This document shows, in pieces, positions 32,258-41,382 of a DNA stretch of 64,000 nt. Under the pieces are notes generated by a model. It ran no database searches. It worked only from the letters and a program-made list of their open reading frames with translations, and was not told the DNA's origin. Source of the stretch: Actinomadura luzonensis (GTDB lineage: Bacteria; Actinomycetota; Actinomycetes; Streptosporangiales; Streptosporangiaceae); NCBI RefSeq assembly GCF_022664455.2, contig NZ_JAKRKC020000002.1, positions 310,001-374,000 on the forward strand, given 5' to 3'. Made by a program: the position numbers and the translations under genes. How positions within the stretch are numbered: the first letter of the stretch is position 1; each line of letters opens with the position of its first letter.

Positions 32258-33142
32258 GTGGACGGACTGGAGACCCGTGAGCTGCGGTACTTCGTGGCGG
32301 TGGCCGAGGAGCTGCACTTCGGCCGGGCCGCCGAGCGGCTGAGCATGGCCCAGCCGCCGTTGTCCCGCGCGATCCAGCAGCTGGAGCGCCGGCTCGGCGT
32401 CCGGCTGCTCGACCGGGACCGCCGGGGGGTCGCGCTCACCGCGGCGGGGGAGACGATGCTGGTGCAGGCCCGGCTGGCGCTGGACGCCGTCGACGCGGTC
32501 GTCCGCCGCACCCGCCGCGCCGCGTCCGCGCCGTCCGGCCTGGTGCTCACCACGAAGGCGGGCGCCTCCCACGAGCTGCTGAAGGAGCTGCTCGACCGGC
32601 ATGCCGCCCGGCCCGGGGCCGGCGCGATCGACGTGCTGCTGTGCGAGCTCGGCGAGCAGGGGCGACTGCTGCGCGACGGCAGCGCCGACGTGGCGATCAT
32701 GCACGCCCCGTTCGACGTGATGACGGGTCTCGACAGCGTCGAGATCCTGACGGAGGGCCAGGTCGCCATCGTGCCGGCGGCGCATCCCCTCGCCGGGCGC
32801 GCCGCCCTGACGATGGCCGAGGTGAGCGAGGTGCCCGGCCTGCCGATCGCCCGGTGGCCGCGCCAGGACGGCAGCTACCCGCCGGGCCCGGGCCCCGAGG
32901 TCCGCAGCCAGTCCCAGCTCGCCCAGCTCGTCGCCCTGGGGCGGACGCTCCTGGTCATCCCGGCCTCCAGCCGGGCCTGGCAGTGGCCGGAGCACGTCGC
33001 GGTCCCCGTCGTCGACGCCCCGGAGGTGACGACGCTGCTCGCCTGGCCCGCCGGTCTGCGTTCGCCGGCCCTGGACGACCTCGTCGACACGGTCGAACGC
33101 CTGAGGGAGAGCGGCGTCCGCGACACTCCGCGCCCGGCCTGA
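32258..33142 (+). CDS. LysR-family transcriptional regulator
   Basis: A 294-residue regulator. The N-terminal winged helix-turn-helix is intact (LRYFVAVAEELHFGRAAERL, QPPLSRAIQQLERRLGVRLL), followed by the two-lobed effector domain (~90-285). Alternative small-molecule ligand residues cannot be inferred. It starts with GTG six bases after its -10 and faces the aldo/keto reductase gene across the operator. Likely to control that gene and itself. Confidence 0.93.
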   Translation: MDGLETRELRYFVAVAEELHFGRAAERLSMAQPPLSRAIQQLERRLGVRLLDRDRRGVALTAAGETMLVQARLALDAVDAVVRRTRRAASAPSGLVLTTKAGASHELLKELLDRHAARPGAGAIDVLLCELGEQGRLLRDGSADVAIMHAPFDVMTGLDSVEILTEGQVAIVPAAHPLAGRAALTMAEVSEVPGLPIARWPRQDGSYPPGPGPEVRSQSQLAQLVALGRTLLVIPASSRAWQWPEHVAVPVVDAPEVTTLLAWPAGLRSPALDDLVDTVERLRESGVRDTPRPA

Positions 33143-33179
33143 GCGCCGTCACCGTGTACCCCCGCGGACGACCGGCGGG

Positions 33180-34613
33180 TCAGGAGGCGGGCCGGCCGGG
33201 GGGAGCCGCGAGCGGCGGCTCGCCGACGGCCTGGCCTCCCGGCTGCCCGGCCCCGACGCCCCCGCGCTCCCGGGACGTGGTCAGCCACAGGCCGGTGAGC
33301 ACGGCGCAGGCCAGCGTCACCGCACCCGCCACGAGGAAGGCGCCGCCCAGCCCGGACTCGAAGGAGCCGCCGCCGGACTCGCGCGCGTGGACGATCGCCC
33401 CGAGCACCGCCACGCCGAGCACCGCGCCGATCTGCCGCGTGGTGCTGCTGACGCCCGAGGCGAGGCCGCCCTCCCGCGGGCTGACCGCCTGGATGGCGGC
33501 CCCGGTCAGCGGCGACATGGTGAAGGCGAACCCGATGCCGGCGAGCGCCAGCCGCCACCACACGTTGCCGTAGCCGGTGTCGGCGTGGACGAGGCCCAGC
33601 GCCAGCAGCCCCAGCCCGGCCAGCGCCAGGCCGGCGCTGACGACGACGCGGAATTCGTACCTGGCCGCGAGCCGGCCCGCGTACGGGCTGAGGATCACCA
33701 TGGCGAGCGAGACGGGCAGGGTCCGCAGCCCGGCGACCAGGATCGAGGTGCCCTGGACGTGCACGAAGAACTGGGAGAAGAAGAACGACGACCCCATCAG
33801 CGCGAACCCGACCACGACCATCGCCGTGTTGGACACCGTGAACAGCCGCTGCCGGAACAGCCGCAGCGGCAGCATCGGCGTCGGCGCCCGGCCCTCGACC
33901 ACGACGAACGCGGCCAGCAGCACCAGCCCGGCGGCGAAGGCGCCGAGGATCACCGGCGAGGCCCAGCCCCGGGAGCCGCCCTCGATCAGGCCGTAGGTCA
34001 CGGCGCCCACGCCGGCGACGGACAGGACCGTGCCGGGGACGTCGATGGGCGGCGCGCCCGGGTTGCGGGATTCCCCCAGCACGCGCAGCCCGGCCAGCAG
34101 CAGGAGCCCCCCGATGGGCACGTTGACCAGGAAGATGGCGGGCCAGCCGAAGCCCTCCGCCAGGATCCCGCCCGCCAGCGGCCCGGCGGCCAGCCCGAGC
34201 CCGCTGAACCCGGCCCACAGCCCGATCGCCCGGACGCGCTCCGCCGGGGCGGGATACGCGGCGGTGAGCAGCGCCAGCGAGGCGGGGCTCAGCGCCGCGG
34301 CCCCGACGCCCTGCAGCACCCGCCCGGCGATCAGCCAGCCGAGCGAGGGCGCGAGCGCGCACACCACCGACGCGGCCGTGAACACCACCACTCCGGCCAG
34401 GAACACCCGCCTGCGGCCGAACCGGTCGGCGAAGACGCCGCCGGACAGCAGCAGCATGGCCACCAGCAGCACGTAGGCGTCGACGATCCACTGCAGGCCG
34501 GTCAGCCCGGTGTGGAGCCGCTGCTGCATGTCGGGCAGGGCGGCGCCGACGATCGTGTTGTCGAGCAGCACCATGAACTGACCCACGCAGGTCAGGGTGA
34601 GCACCGCTTTCAC
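33180..34613 (-). CDS. MFS drug-efflux transporter (DHA2 family)
   Basis: A 477-residue proton-driven efflux pump with 14 predicted helices. Family motifs: VLLDNTIVGAALPDMQ (helix 1, the DHA2 D1-like motif), GVFADRFGRRRVFLAG (motif A) and GPLAGGILAEGFGWPAIFLVNVPIG (motif C and following). The GTG start follows AGGAGGGAG. The two TetR-type operators in the divergent gap lie immediately upstream, so it should be derepressed by the TetR partner's ligand. Substrates unknown, probably cationic or hydrophobic toxins or antibiotics. Confidence 0.94.
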   Translation of the reverse strand: MKAVLTLTCVGQFMVLLDNTIVGAALPDMQQRLHTGLTGLQWIVDAYVLLVAMLLLSGGVFADRFGRRRVFLAGVVVFTAASVVCALAPSLGWLIAGRVLQGVGAAALSPASLALLTAAYPAPAERVRAIGLWAGFSGLGLAAGPLAGGILAEGFGWPAIFLVNVPIGGLLLLAGLRVLGESRNPGAPPIDVPGTVLSVAGVGAVTYGLIEGGSRGWASPVILGAFAAGLVLLAAFVVVEGRAPTPMLPLRLFRQRLFTVSNTAMVVVGFALMGSSFFFSQFFVHVQGTSILVAGLRTLPVSLAMVILSPYAGRLAARYEFRVVVSAGLALAGLGLLALGLVHADTGYGNVWWRLALAGIGFAFTMSPLTGAAIQAVSPREGGLASGVSSTTRQIGAVLGVAVLGAIVHARESGGGSFESGLGGAFLVAGAVTLACAVLTGLWLTTSRERGGVGAGQPGGQAVGEPPLAAPPGRPAS

Positions 34614-34625
34614 GCGACTCCCTCC

Positions 34626-34648
34626 TAAAGCAGTCGATTACTGCGTTA
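34626..34648. promoter_or_regulatory. TetR operator 1
   Basis: TAAAGCAGT-N5-ACTGCGTTA: a 9-bp inverted repeat with one mismatch. It lies against the MFS gene's ribosome site and would block its start of transcription. Confidence 0.75.
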
Positions 34649-34656
34649 AGGGAGTC

Positions 34657-34679
34657 TAACGCAGTAATCGACTGCGTTA
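34657..34679. promoter_or_regulatory. TetR operator 2
   Basis: TAACGCAGT-N5-ACTGCGTTA: a perfect 9-bp inverted repeat, centre 31 bp from operator 1. It overlaps the -10 (TAAGAT, 34678-34683) of the TetR gene, so autorepression is expected. The two operators together also form a 19-bp inverted repeat with an 8-bp spacer. Confidence 0.8.
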
Positions 34680-34689
34680 AGATGGGGTC

Positions 34690-35259
34690 GTGGACGAGCA
34701 GGGGCGAGGCAAACGGCCGGGCGGGCGCAGCGCCCGGGTCCGCGCGGCGGTGCACCAGGCCGTCACCGACCTGGTCGGCGAGCGCGGCTATGGGAACTTC
34801 ACGGTCGGCGAGGTCGCGGCCCGCGCGGGCGTGGCCGACACCAGCGTCTACCGCCGATGGGGCACCCTCGAAGCCCTGCTCGGCGATGTGCTGCTGACCC
34901 GGCTCAACGCGCAGGCGCCGATGCCCGACACCGGCAGCCTGGCCGGCGACCTGCGCGCCTACGCCGCCGTCGTGGCCCGCGAGGTCACCGGGCCCGACGG
35001 CCTCGCGCTGGTGCGCCTGACCGTCGCGCTGTCGGGCGCGGGCCGGCAGGGCCTCGACGCGCGCGACACGCTCCTGGCCGACCGCACCAGGCAGCTGCAG
35101 GCCATGCTCGACCGCGCCCGCGAGCGCGGCGAGCACCCGCCCGACGTGCTGGAGGTGCTGGACCACCTCCTGGCGCCGATCTACATGCGCGTCCTGTTCG
35201 GCGCGGTCCCGCTCACCCCCGCCTACCTCGACGGGCTGGTCGGCCGGCTGCTCGCCTGA
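34690..35259 (+). CDS. TetR-family transcriptional repressor
   Basis: A 189-residue TetR regulator: N-terminal helix-turn-helix ERGYGNFTVGEVAARAGVAD ... SVYRRWGTLEALL and a C-terminal ligand/dimer domain of the TetR_C_16-like kind (DVLEVLDHLLAPIYMRVLFG). GTG start six bases after TAAGAT, hence probably leaderless. Divergent from the MFS efflux gene with two shared operators, a typical local drug-responsive circuit. Confidence 0.94.
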   Translation: MDEQGRGKRPGGRSARVRAAVHQAVTDLVGERGYGNFTVGEVAARAGVADTSVYRRWGTLEALLGDVLLTRLNAQAPMPDTGSLAGDLRAYAAVVAREVTGPDGLALVRLTVALSGAGRQGLDARDTLLADRTRQLQAMLDRARERGEHPPDVLEVLDHLLAPIYMRVLFGAVPLTPAYLDGLVGRLLA

Positions 35260-35385
35260 CCCGATGCGGCGACCGCCGACGAAAAGGGCGCCTTCCGGGT
35301 CCCGGCGCGGTATGACAGGCTGGAGGCAGACCGCTACAGGGGCGGCGCCGGTCGCCGGGCTGTGCCGCCCGTGGAGGTGTCAAGC

Positions 35386-36408
35386 GTGACCAGCGCACCC
35401 GCCCGCGCTGCTCGGCGGCCGTCCGCCGCCGGGCCGGCGGCCGCCCGGCCTGACGGCGTGCCGATGAGCACGGTGTTCGACACCACTGATCCCGAGCGCG
35501 CCATGGCGTTGCTGGCCGCCGCCTACGGCGCTCCCGTGAGGTTCAGCGGCGGCGGCGAAGGCTACCGGTTCCGGCACACCCGGCTCGCGCAGGGGCCGCT
35601 CTCCTTCGACACCATCGACCACACCGCGACCACCGAATACCGCGCCGAGCCCTTCCCCGCCCTCATCGTGGTGCGGGTGCACCGCGGCGTGCGCACCGAC
35701 CTCGACCGCGACGAACACCTCGGCCCCGGCGGTCTCGCCGTCCACGCCCAGCCAGGCCGGCCCTTCCACGCGCGGCTGGCGTCCATCCGGCACACCGCCG
35801 TCCTCATGCCGCCCGAGGCCGTCGCCGAGGCGGCGCGCAACCGGCCCGACGACCCGCTGCCCCCGCTGCGGTTCACCTCCCTGCGTCCCATCGGCCCGGC
35901 CGCGGCCCGCGCGTGGCTGCTGGCAGCCGACTACGTCGCCGCCGGCCTGCGGCTCAACCCCGAGGCCATGGCTCAGCCGCTGCTGGCCGGGGCGGCCACC
36001 CGGCTGCTGGCCGCGCACCTGCTGGCGACCTTCCCCACCACCTGGCACAGCGAGCCCCACCACCTGGACCGCACCGACGCCACCCCCACCACCCTCGCCC
36101 GCGCGACGGCCTTCATCGACGCCAGCGCCGACCTCGACATCACCGCACTCGACATCGCCCGCGCCGCGCACGTCACCGTGCGCGCCGTGCAGCTCGCCTT
36201 CCGCCGCCACGCCCGCACCACGCCCATGGCCTATCTGCGCCGCGTGCGGCTCGAACGGGCCCACGAGCAGCTGCGCGCCGCGGCCCCCGGTGACGGCACC
36301 ACCGTCACCGCGGTGGCGGCCCGCTGGGGTTTCTTCCACCCGGGCCGGTTCGCCGCCCTCTACCAGCAGACCTACGGGCAGCCGCCCAGCCGCACCCTGC
36401 GCGCCTGA
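35386..36408 (+). CDS. AraC-family transcriptional regulator
   Basis: A 340-residue regulator: N-terminal AraC_binding_2-like domain (~35-210) and C-terminal double helix-turn-helix (ALDIARAAHVTVRAVQLAFR; VTAVAARWGFFHPGRFAALY; QTYGQPPS). I chose GTG at 35386 because GGAGG lies eight bases upstream; a GTG at 35362 and ATG at 35464 are alternatives. The first ~25 residues are Ala/Arg-rich and weakly conserved-looking. No obvious target gene adjoins it. Confidence 0.9.
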   Translation: MTSAPARAARRPSAAGPAAARPDGVPMSTVFDTTDPERAMALLAAAYGAPVRFSGGGEGYRFRHTRLAQGPLSFDTIDHTATTEYRAEPFPALIVVRVHRGVRTDLDRDEHLGPGGLAVHAQPGRPFHARLASIRHTAVLMPPEAVAEAARNRPDDPLPPLRFTSLRPIGPAAARAWLLAADYVAAGLRLNPEAMAQPLLAGAATRLLAAHLLATFPTTWHSEPHHLDRTDATPTTLARATAFIDASADLDITALDIARAAHVTVRAVQLAFRRHARTTPMAYLRRVRLERAHEQLRAAAPGDGTTVTAVAARWGFFHPGRFAALYQQTYGQPPSRTLRA

Positions 36409-36550
36409 GCCGATGAGTTTCGCTCACCGGATGACGGCGCCGGGCGATCTTCGTTCTGATGGCTGATCGGCACGGCGCTGCGAGGCGATGATGGCACGCC
36501 GGAGGCGGCCCGGAACCGCCGCCTCCGATCGTCCGTCCGAGGAGGCAGTG

Positions 36551-36814
36551 ATGGGGGACGACCTCAGAGCGCAGGAGCCGGCGCCTGACCGCCCGGCCGC
36601 CGGCGACGCCGGCTACCCGTCCCGGCTGGCGCAGGTGCGCGCCACGGCCCGCGAGCTGGCGCGCCGCGCGGCCGACATCCGCGCCGACGGCCGGCGCAAC
36701 GCCGCGATCGCCCAGGAGCTCTGCCACGCCATGGCCGAGCAGCGCGCCCGGCTACGGGCCGGCTTCTCGGCGATCGACGAGCAACGCCAGGCTCGCCGGC
36801 GTCCCGCCGGGTGA
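36551..36814 (+). CDS. Hypothetical helical protein (87 residues)
   Basis: A small, highly charged, predicted all-helical protein. The N-terminal ~28 residues are acidic and Pro/Ala-rich; the rest is Ala/Arg/Gln coiled-coil-like (QVRATARELARRAADIRAD, AIAQELCHAMAEQRARL). No membrane segment. GGAGG lies about six bases before the ATG. I do not recognise a family; similar small helical proteins are common in actinomycetes. Flanked by non-coding gaps of ~140 and ~225 bases in which I see no further feature apart from the -10 of the next gene. Confidence 0.6.
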   Translation: MGDDLRAQEPAPDRPAAGDAGYPSRLAQVRATARELARRAADIRADGRRNAAIAQELCHAMAEQRARLRAGFSAIDEQRQARRRPAG

Positions 36815-37039
36815 CGGCCGGCCCGGCGGGCCCAGCGAGCGGAGCCGGGCGCGGCCGGCGGGGCCGTACCAGCGCGGGACAACGTCACGCGGCTCACCCC
36901 GGCGCCCGCCGCTCGGCCCGCGGCGGCAGCGCGGGGTAAACCTGTGCGGTAGGCCGGTCCGCGCATACCGCGCGAGTTGCAGCCGCGGCCAACCGTGCGA
37001 GTGATGAGGGACGCCCTCGCGCGGGGCTACCATGCGCGG

Positions 37040-38260
37040 ATGCGCGCAAAGGTGCTGTCGTCGCTCAGGCGGCTCGCCCGGCTCCACCCCCTCATCGCCG
37101 ACCTGCTCTTCGCCGTGGTCGTGACCGGCGTCGCCCTGGCGTTCGCCACCGCGTTCGACCACGCCGCGAGCGACCCCGGCTACGCGCACCGGCACCTGGA
37201 CGCCCTCGGCCTGGCCCTGACGGTCGCGGGCAACCTGGTGCTGGCCGGATGGCGGCGCGCGCCGCTGGCCGTGCTGCTGATCACGTGCGCGGCGGAGGTG
37301 GTCTTCCACGCCGCCGGGTACGACGCCAGGCTCAACAGCTGGGGCCCGCTGCTCGCCCTCTACATGCTGGCCTGCCTGCGGCCTCCGGCCGTGTCGGTGC
37401 CGTGCGCGCTGCTCGTGGCGGCCTGCTGGTGGCACGCCGCCTTCCTGGCGCCGGGGGACTTCACCTGGCCGAACGTCATCCAGGTGAGCGTCATGACCGC
37501 CGGAGCCTGGACGATCGGCAACGGCACCCGCATCCTGCTGGCCCGCAACCAGCGGCTCGCCGAGCTGACCGAGCGGCTGCGCCGCAGCCAGGAGGACCGG
37601 GCGCGGCGCGCCGTCACCGAGGAGCGCGTGCGCATCGCCCGCGAGCTGCACGACGTCGTCGCCCACCACATGTCGGTCATCGTCATCCAGGCCGGGCTGG
37701 CCCGCTACGTCTTCAGCTCCGACCCCGCCACCGCCCGGGGCGCCCTGGCCACGATCGCCGACACCGGCTCGGAGGCCATGGGGGAGATGCGGCGGCTGCT
37801 GGCGGTGCTGCGCATCGACACCAACGGCCACGGCGACGACGACAGCTACGACCCGGCGCCCACCCTGGAACGGCTCGGGCAGCTCGTGGAACGCGTGCGG
37901 TCGGCGGGCGTGCCGGTCGAGGTGACGGTCACCGGCTCGGTCCGGCCGCTGCCGCCCGGCATCGACCTGTGCGCGTACCGGATCCTCCAGGAATGCCTCA
38001 CCAACGTGCTCAAGCACGCCGCGCCCGCCACCGCCAAGGTGCACCTGCACTACGGCGCCGACCTGGAGCTGCGCGTCACCGACGACGGACCTGGCCCGGG
38101 CGCGCCCAAGGAGAACGGCGGGCACGGGTTGCCCGGCATGCGCGAACGCGTCAAGCTGTACAAGGGAGTGATCACGGCCGGCCCGGGGCCGTCGGGCGGG
38201 TTCGAGGTCGTGGTCTCCCTGCCCCTCACGTCCCCGGGCACGGCCGAGCAGCGCCCATGA
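37040..38260 (+). CDS. NarL-type sensor histidine kinase
   Basis: A 406-residue kinase with about five membrane helices in residues 15-165, a short coiled coil, the HisKA_3 block EERVRIARELHDVVAHHMSV containing the phosphoacceptor His, and a HATPase domain (LQECLTNVLKHAAPAT; VTDDGPGPG; GGHGLPGMRERVKLYKG). All kinase boxes are intact, in contrast to the repeat-expanded kinase at 18 kb. ATG lies six bases after TACCAT (37028-37033), so it may be leaderless. Co-directional with its regulator 22 bases downstream. Confidence 0.94.
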   Translation: MRAKVLSSLRRLARLHPLIADLLFAVVVTGVALAFATAFDHAASDPGYAHRHLDALGLALTVAGNLVLAGWRRAPLAVLLITCAAEVVFHAAGYDARLNSWGPLLALYMLACLRPPAVSVPCALLVAACWWHAAFLAPGDFTWPNVIQVSVMTAGAWTIGNGTRILLARNQRLAELTERLRRSQEDRARRAVTEERVRIARELHDVVAHHMSVIVIQAGLARYVFSSDPATARGALATIADTGSEAMGEMRRLLAVLRIDTNGHGDDDSYDPAPTLERLGQLVERVRSAGVPVEVTVTGSVRPLPPGIDLCAYRILQECLTNVLKHAAPATAKVHLHYGADLELRVTDDGPGPGAPKENGGHGLPGMRERVKLYKGVITAGPGPSGGFEVVVSLPLTSPGTAEQRP

Positions 38261-38282
38261 GCCGAGGGAGCGAGCCGAACGC

Positions 38283-38978
38283 GTGACCAGCATTCTTGTG
38301 GTGGACGACCAGGTCCTCATCCGCGCGGGCCTGGCGGCGCTGATCCGCGCCGTCCCCGGCCTCGACGTCGTGGGGGAGGCCGCGACCGGCGAGGACGCCG
38401 TCGCCCTGGCCGCCCGCACCCGGCCGGACGTCGTCCTCATGGACATCAGGATGCCCGGCATGAACGGCGTCACCGCCACCGAGCGCATCCTGGCCGCCGG
38501 CGGCGAGCACGCCCCGCGCGTGCTCATCCTGACCACGTTCGACCTCGACGAGTACGTCTACGACGCGCTGCGCGCCGGCGCCTCGGGCTTCCTGCTCAAG
38601 GACACGCCGCCGGAGCGGCTCATCGCCGCGGTGCACACGGTCGCGTCCGGTGACATGCTGTTCGCGCCCAGCGTCACGCGGCGGCTGATCGAGGCGTACA
38701 TCCGGCCGGCCGGCCCCCGTGACGTGCCCGCGCTGGACGGCCTCACCGCGCGCGAGAGCGAGGTCCTCACGCTGGTGGGGCAGGCGCTGTCCAACGCGGA
38801 GATCGCCGAGCGGCTGTCGGTGAGCGAGGCCACCGTCAAGACGCACCTCAACCGGGCGATGACCAAGCTCGGCCTGAGCAGCCGGGCGCAGGCGGTGGCG
38901 CTGGCGTACGAGACGGGGCTCGTCACGCCGGGGGAGCGGCCTCCCGGCTGTCCGCCGGAGGTCGCGGCCCGTCCGTGA
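38283..38978 (+). CDS. NarL/LuxR-family response regulator
   Basis: A 231-residue regulator with receiver (DDQVL acidic pair, Asp in VVLMDIRMPGMNG, Thr in ILTTFD, Lys in FLLKDT) and a LuxR helix-turn-helix (LTARESEVLTLVGQALSNAE, TVKTHLNRAMTKLGL). GTG start. It partners the preceding kinase. No transport genes adjoin this pair, so its regulon is not evident. Confidence 0.95.
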   Translation: MTSILVVDDQVLIRAGLAALIRAVPGLDVVGEAATGEDAVALAARTRPDVVLMDIRMPGMNGVTATERILAAGGEHAPRVLILTTFDLDEYVYDALRAGASGFLLKDTPPERLIAAVHTVASGDMLFAPSVTRRLIEAYIRPAGPRDVPALDGLTARESEVLTLVGQALSNAEIAERLSVSEATVKTHLNRAMTKLGLSSRAQAVALAYETGLVTPGERPPGCPPEVAARP

Positions 38979-39006
38979 GCGGCGGGTCCGGGTGGCCGCG
39001 GCCGGC

Positions 39007-39402
39007 TCAGCGCGGTTCGCCGGTGATGATCCACAGGTGGCCGAAGGGGTCGCGGACGCGGCCGGAGCGCTTGCCGTAGGGCCGGTCCTCGATCGGCACG
39101 ACCACCTCGGCGCCGTGGGCGACCATGCGTTCGCCGGCCGCGTCCGGATCGTCCACCTCGATCTCCAGGAGGACCGCCGGCCCGCCGAGATCATCGGGCG
39201 ACCGCCACCCCCACGACGGGACGGCGGGCGACACCCGGAAGGACGCCCCGCCGGCGCGCAGGCCGATGACGCTGGGACGGCCGTCATCGCCCCGGGGCGC
39301 GCTGAACACCTGCTCGGCGCCGAGGGCGGCCTGGTAGAACGCCGACGCGCGGTCCGGGTCGGGCACGATGAGACGGGGAGAGAGTCGCGGTTCAGACGTC
39401 AT
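39007..39402 (-). CDS. VOC/glyoxalase-like protein
   Basis: A 131-residue vicinal-oxygen-chelate fold protein of the PhnB-like type: LIVPDPDRASAFYQAALGAE and the C-terminal RVRDPFGHLWIITGEP with the metal-ligand His. It may be a dioxygenase, glyoxalase or resistance-type binding protein. ATG lies six bases after GATGAT on the minus strand, so it may be leaderless and independent of the AraC gene upstream. Confidence 0.88.
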   Translation of the reverse strand: MTSEPRLSPRLIVPDPDRASAFYQAALGAEQVFSAPRGDDGRPSVIGLRAGGASFRVSPAVPSWGWRSPDDLGGPAVLLEIEVDDPDAAGERMVAHGAEVVVPIEDRPYGKRSGRVRDPFGHLWIITGEPR

Positions 39403-39470
39403 GCGCCCATCATCGGGGCGGGCGGGGACGGGGTCTTGAAGATTTGGGAACGCCCCTGGTAGGTCCGCCG

Positions 39471-40259
39471 TCAGCGGGTCTCGGCGCGCAGCCACTCGGT
39501 CGGCGTGCACCCGGCCATGACCCGCCATTCCCGGGTGAAGTGCGCCTGGTCGGCGAATCCCGACGCCGCTGCCACCGCCGCCAGGTCGGCCGCCCCTGCA
39601 CGGCCGGCGGCCGCCAGCGCGCCGCGCGCGGCCTCGAAGCGCAGGAGCCGCTGGTACTCCTTCGGCGTCACCCCCAGCTCCGCCCGGACGACACCGCTGA
39701 GGTGACGCCGGGAGCACCCGAGCAGCCGGGCCGCCTCCTGCACCCGAGCGGCCTCGGACAGTGCCGCCAGCGCGGCCCGCAGGTCCCGGCCGCCGCCGTT
39801 GTCCTGGTGCCGGGCCCGTCCGGCGATCAGGGCGTCCTCGACGAGCGCCCTCCGTTGCGGCCAGGACCGGCAGGCCGCCAGCCGCTCCGGCAGGTGCGCC
39901 AGCGCCGGCGCCACCTCGGCGAGATCGGCGACGTGCCCGCTCAGCGCCGAGGCCGGGATCCCCAGCAGCGCGCCGGCGCCCGGCGGGCTGAGGGTCAGCC
40001 ACACGCCGCGCGTGCCGCCCCGCTGCCGCAGCTCGGCCGCGTCCAGGTGCAGCCCGGCGACGACGGCCCGGAAGCGTTCCCGCGAGCCGGGCCGCCCGGG
40101 CCAGGCGACCTCCAGCGAGTCCGTCTCCGGGATCGTGATCGACAGCGTGGACGAGGGCAGCCCGCGATGCACGCCGGCCGGGCCCAGGTCGTAGGCGCTC
40201 AGTGCCGTCACGAACGGCGCCAGGGCCGCGGGCCGGTGTTGAGCGGGCACGATGGTCAC
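39471..40259 (-). CDS. AraC-family transcriptional regulator
   Basis: A 262-residue protein with an N-terminal cupin-like region (~1-130) and a C-terminal AraC helix-turn-helix pair (VQEAARLLGCSRRHLSGVVR; LAAVAAASGFADQAHFTREW). GTG start with TAGGGT six bases upstream on its strand, so possibly leaderless. It lies downstream of the ArsR/SRPBCC/DHFR-like genes in the same direction and upstream of the VOC gene, which is a plausible target. Confidence 0.9.
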   Translation of the reverse strand: MTIVPAQHRPAALAPFVTALSAYDLGPAGVHRGLPSSTLSITIPETDSLEVAWPGRPGSRERFRAVVAGLHLDAAELRQRGGTRGVWLTLSPPGAGALLGIPASALSGHVADLAEVAPALAHLPERLAACRSWPQRRALVEDALIAGRARHQDNGGGRDLRAALAALSEAARVQEAARLLGCSRRHLSGVVRAELGVTPKEYQRLLRFEAARGALAAAGRAGAADLAAVAAASGFADQAHFTREWRVMAGCTPTEWLRAETR

Positions 40260-40282
40260 CCCTTCACCCTAGAGCGGCCCGG

Positions 40283-40903
40283 CTACCGCTCCCGGACCGT
40301 GTAGGTCAGGTGGGTCACCCGCTCCGTCGGCTCCGCGCCGGTCCGCTCCAGGGCCACGCGGTCCGCGTCCACGCCCTCGAACAGGCGGATCCCGGCGCCG
40401 AACAGCACGGGGGACAGCGCGATCGAGAACTCGTCGACCAGGCCGGCGTTCAGGTACTGCAGGATCGTCGCGGCGCCGCCCGCGATGCGGACGTCGCGGT
40501 CGCCGGCGGCCGCCCGGGCCTGGTCGAGCGCGGTCCCGACGCCGTCGCCGACGAAGTGGAAGACGGTCCCGCCCGGCCGTTCCCAGGGCTCGCGCCTCTC
40601 GTGCGTCACGACGAACACCGGCGTGTGGAACGGCGCCTCCTCCGGCCACATCCGCTCACCGGCGTCGAACATGCGCTTGCCCATCACGCTCGCGCCGGTG
40701 CGCTCGAACGTCTCCCGCACGATGTCGTTGTCGCGCCCCTCCTCGCCGCCCCCGCCGAGCTTCAGGTTCTCCCGGAAGAACCGCTGCGGGAAGATCCACC
40801 GCTGCAGCTCCATCCACTGCCGCCCCATCAGCTCCCCGGCGGACCCGGGGGCGATGTAACCGTCCAGCGACATCGACACGCTGAAGAACACCTTCCCCGC
40901 CAT
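40283..40903 (-). CDS. Dihydrofolate reductase-family protein (RibD C-terminal type)
   Basis: A 206-residue member of the bacterial DHFR/RibD-C superfamily: VFFSVSMSLDGYIAPG at the N terminus, GASVMGKRMFD, VVTHERREPWERPGGTVFHF, VRIAGGAATILQYLNAGLVDEF near the NADPH site. These YwjB/YyaP-like proteins are NADPH-binding reductases of unknown substrate rather than folate enzymes. Its ATG overlaps the SRPBCC gene's stop by one base (TGATG); it is third in the ArsR operon. Confidence 0.9.
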   Translation of the reverse strand: MAGKVFFSVSMSLDGYIAPGSAGELMGRQWMELQRWIFPQRFFRENLKLGGGGEEGRDNDIVRETFERTGASVMGKRMFDAGERMWPEEAPFHTPVFVVTHERREPWERPGGTVFHFVGDGVGTALDQARAAAGDRDVRIAGGAATILQYLNAGLVDEFSIALSPVLFGAGIRLFEGVDADRVALERTGAEPTERVTHLTYTVRER

Positions 40904-41379
40904 CAGCCCCCGGCCCCCTCGCGGACGAGCTCGGTGACGTAGGCGGCCAGGCTGCCCAGGGTCTGCCGGCCGGCCTCGACCGCGTGGTACTTCTCGACCG
41001 CCTCGTCGCGCAGCTCCTTGGTGGGGAACACCGTGCGCATCTCGATCCGGGTGGCCGCCCCGTCGGGCGCGAACGCGAGGACCGTCTCGAAGGCGTCCGG
41101 GTCGCCGCGGTGCTCGCCGTGCAGCAGCGTGATCGATTCCGGCGGCACGATCCCGGTCCAGGTGATCCACTCCTGGTAGTCCGTGCCGTCCGGCCCGTGC
41201 ATCACGAAGTCCCACTCGCCGCCGACGCGGAACTCGAAGGACCGCGTGGTGGTGGTGAACCCCTCCGGCCCCCACCACCGCGACAGGTGGCGCACCTCGG
41301 TGAACGCCTCGAACACCAGCTCGCGCGGGGCGTCGATGACTCGGGAGATCACCACCTCCCGGCCGGCCGTCTCGCTCAT
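40903..41379 (-). CDS. SRPBCC (AHSA1-like) protein
   Basis: A 158-residue START/Bet-v-1 fold protein of the activator-of-Hsp90 homologue family: VVISRVIDAPRELVFEAFTE, HLSRWWGPEGFTT, and TVFPTKELRDEAVEKYHAVE toward the C terminus. Such genes are regularly preceded by an ArsR regulator, as here (three-base gap). Likely binds a hydrophobic small molecule; no enzyme activity is assignable. Confidence 0.92.
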   Translation of the reverse strand: MSETAGREVVISRVIDAPRELVFEAFTEVRHLSRWWGPEGFTTTTRSFEFRVGGEWDFVMHGPDGTDYQEWITWTGIVPPESITLLHGEHRGDPDAFETVLAFAPDGAATRIEMRTVFPTKELRDEAVEKYHAVEAGRQTLGSLAAYVTELVREGAGG

Positions 41380-41382
41380 GCG

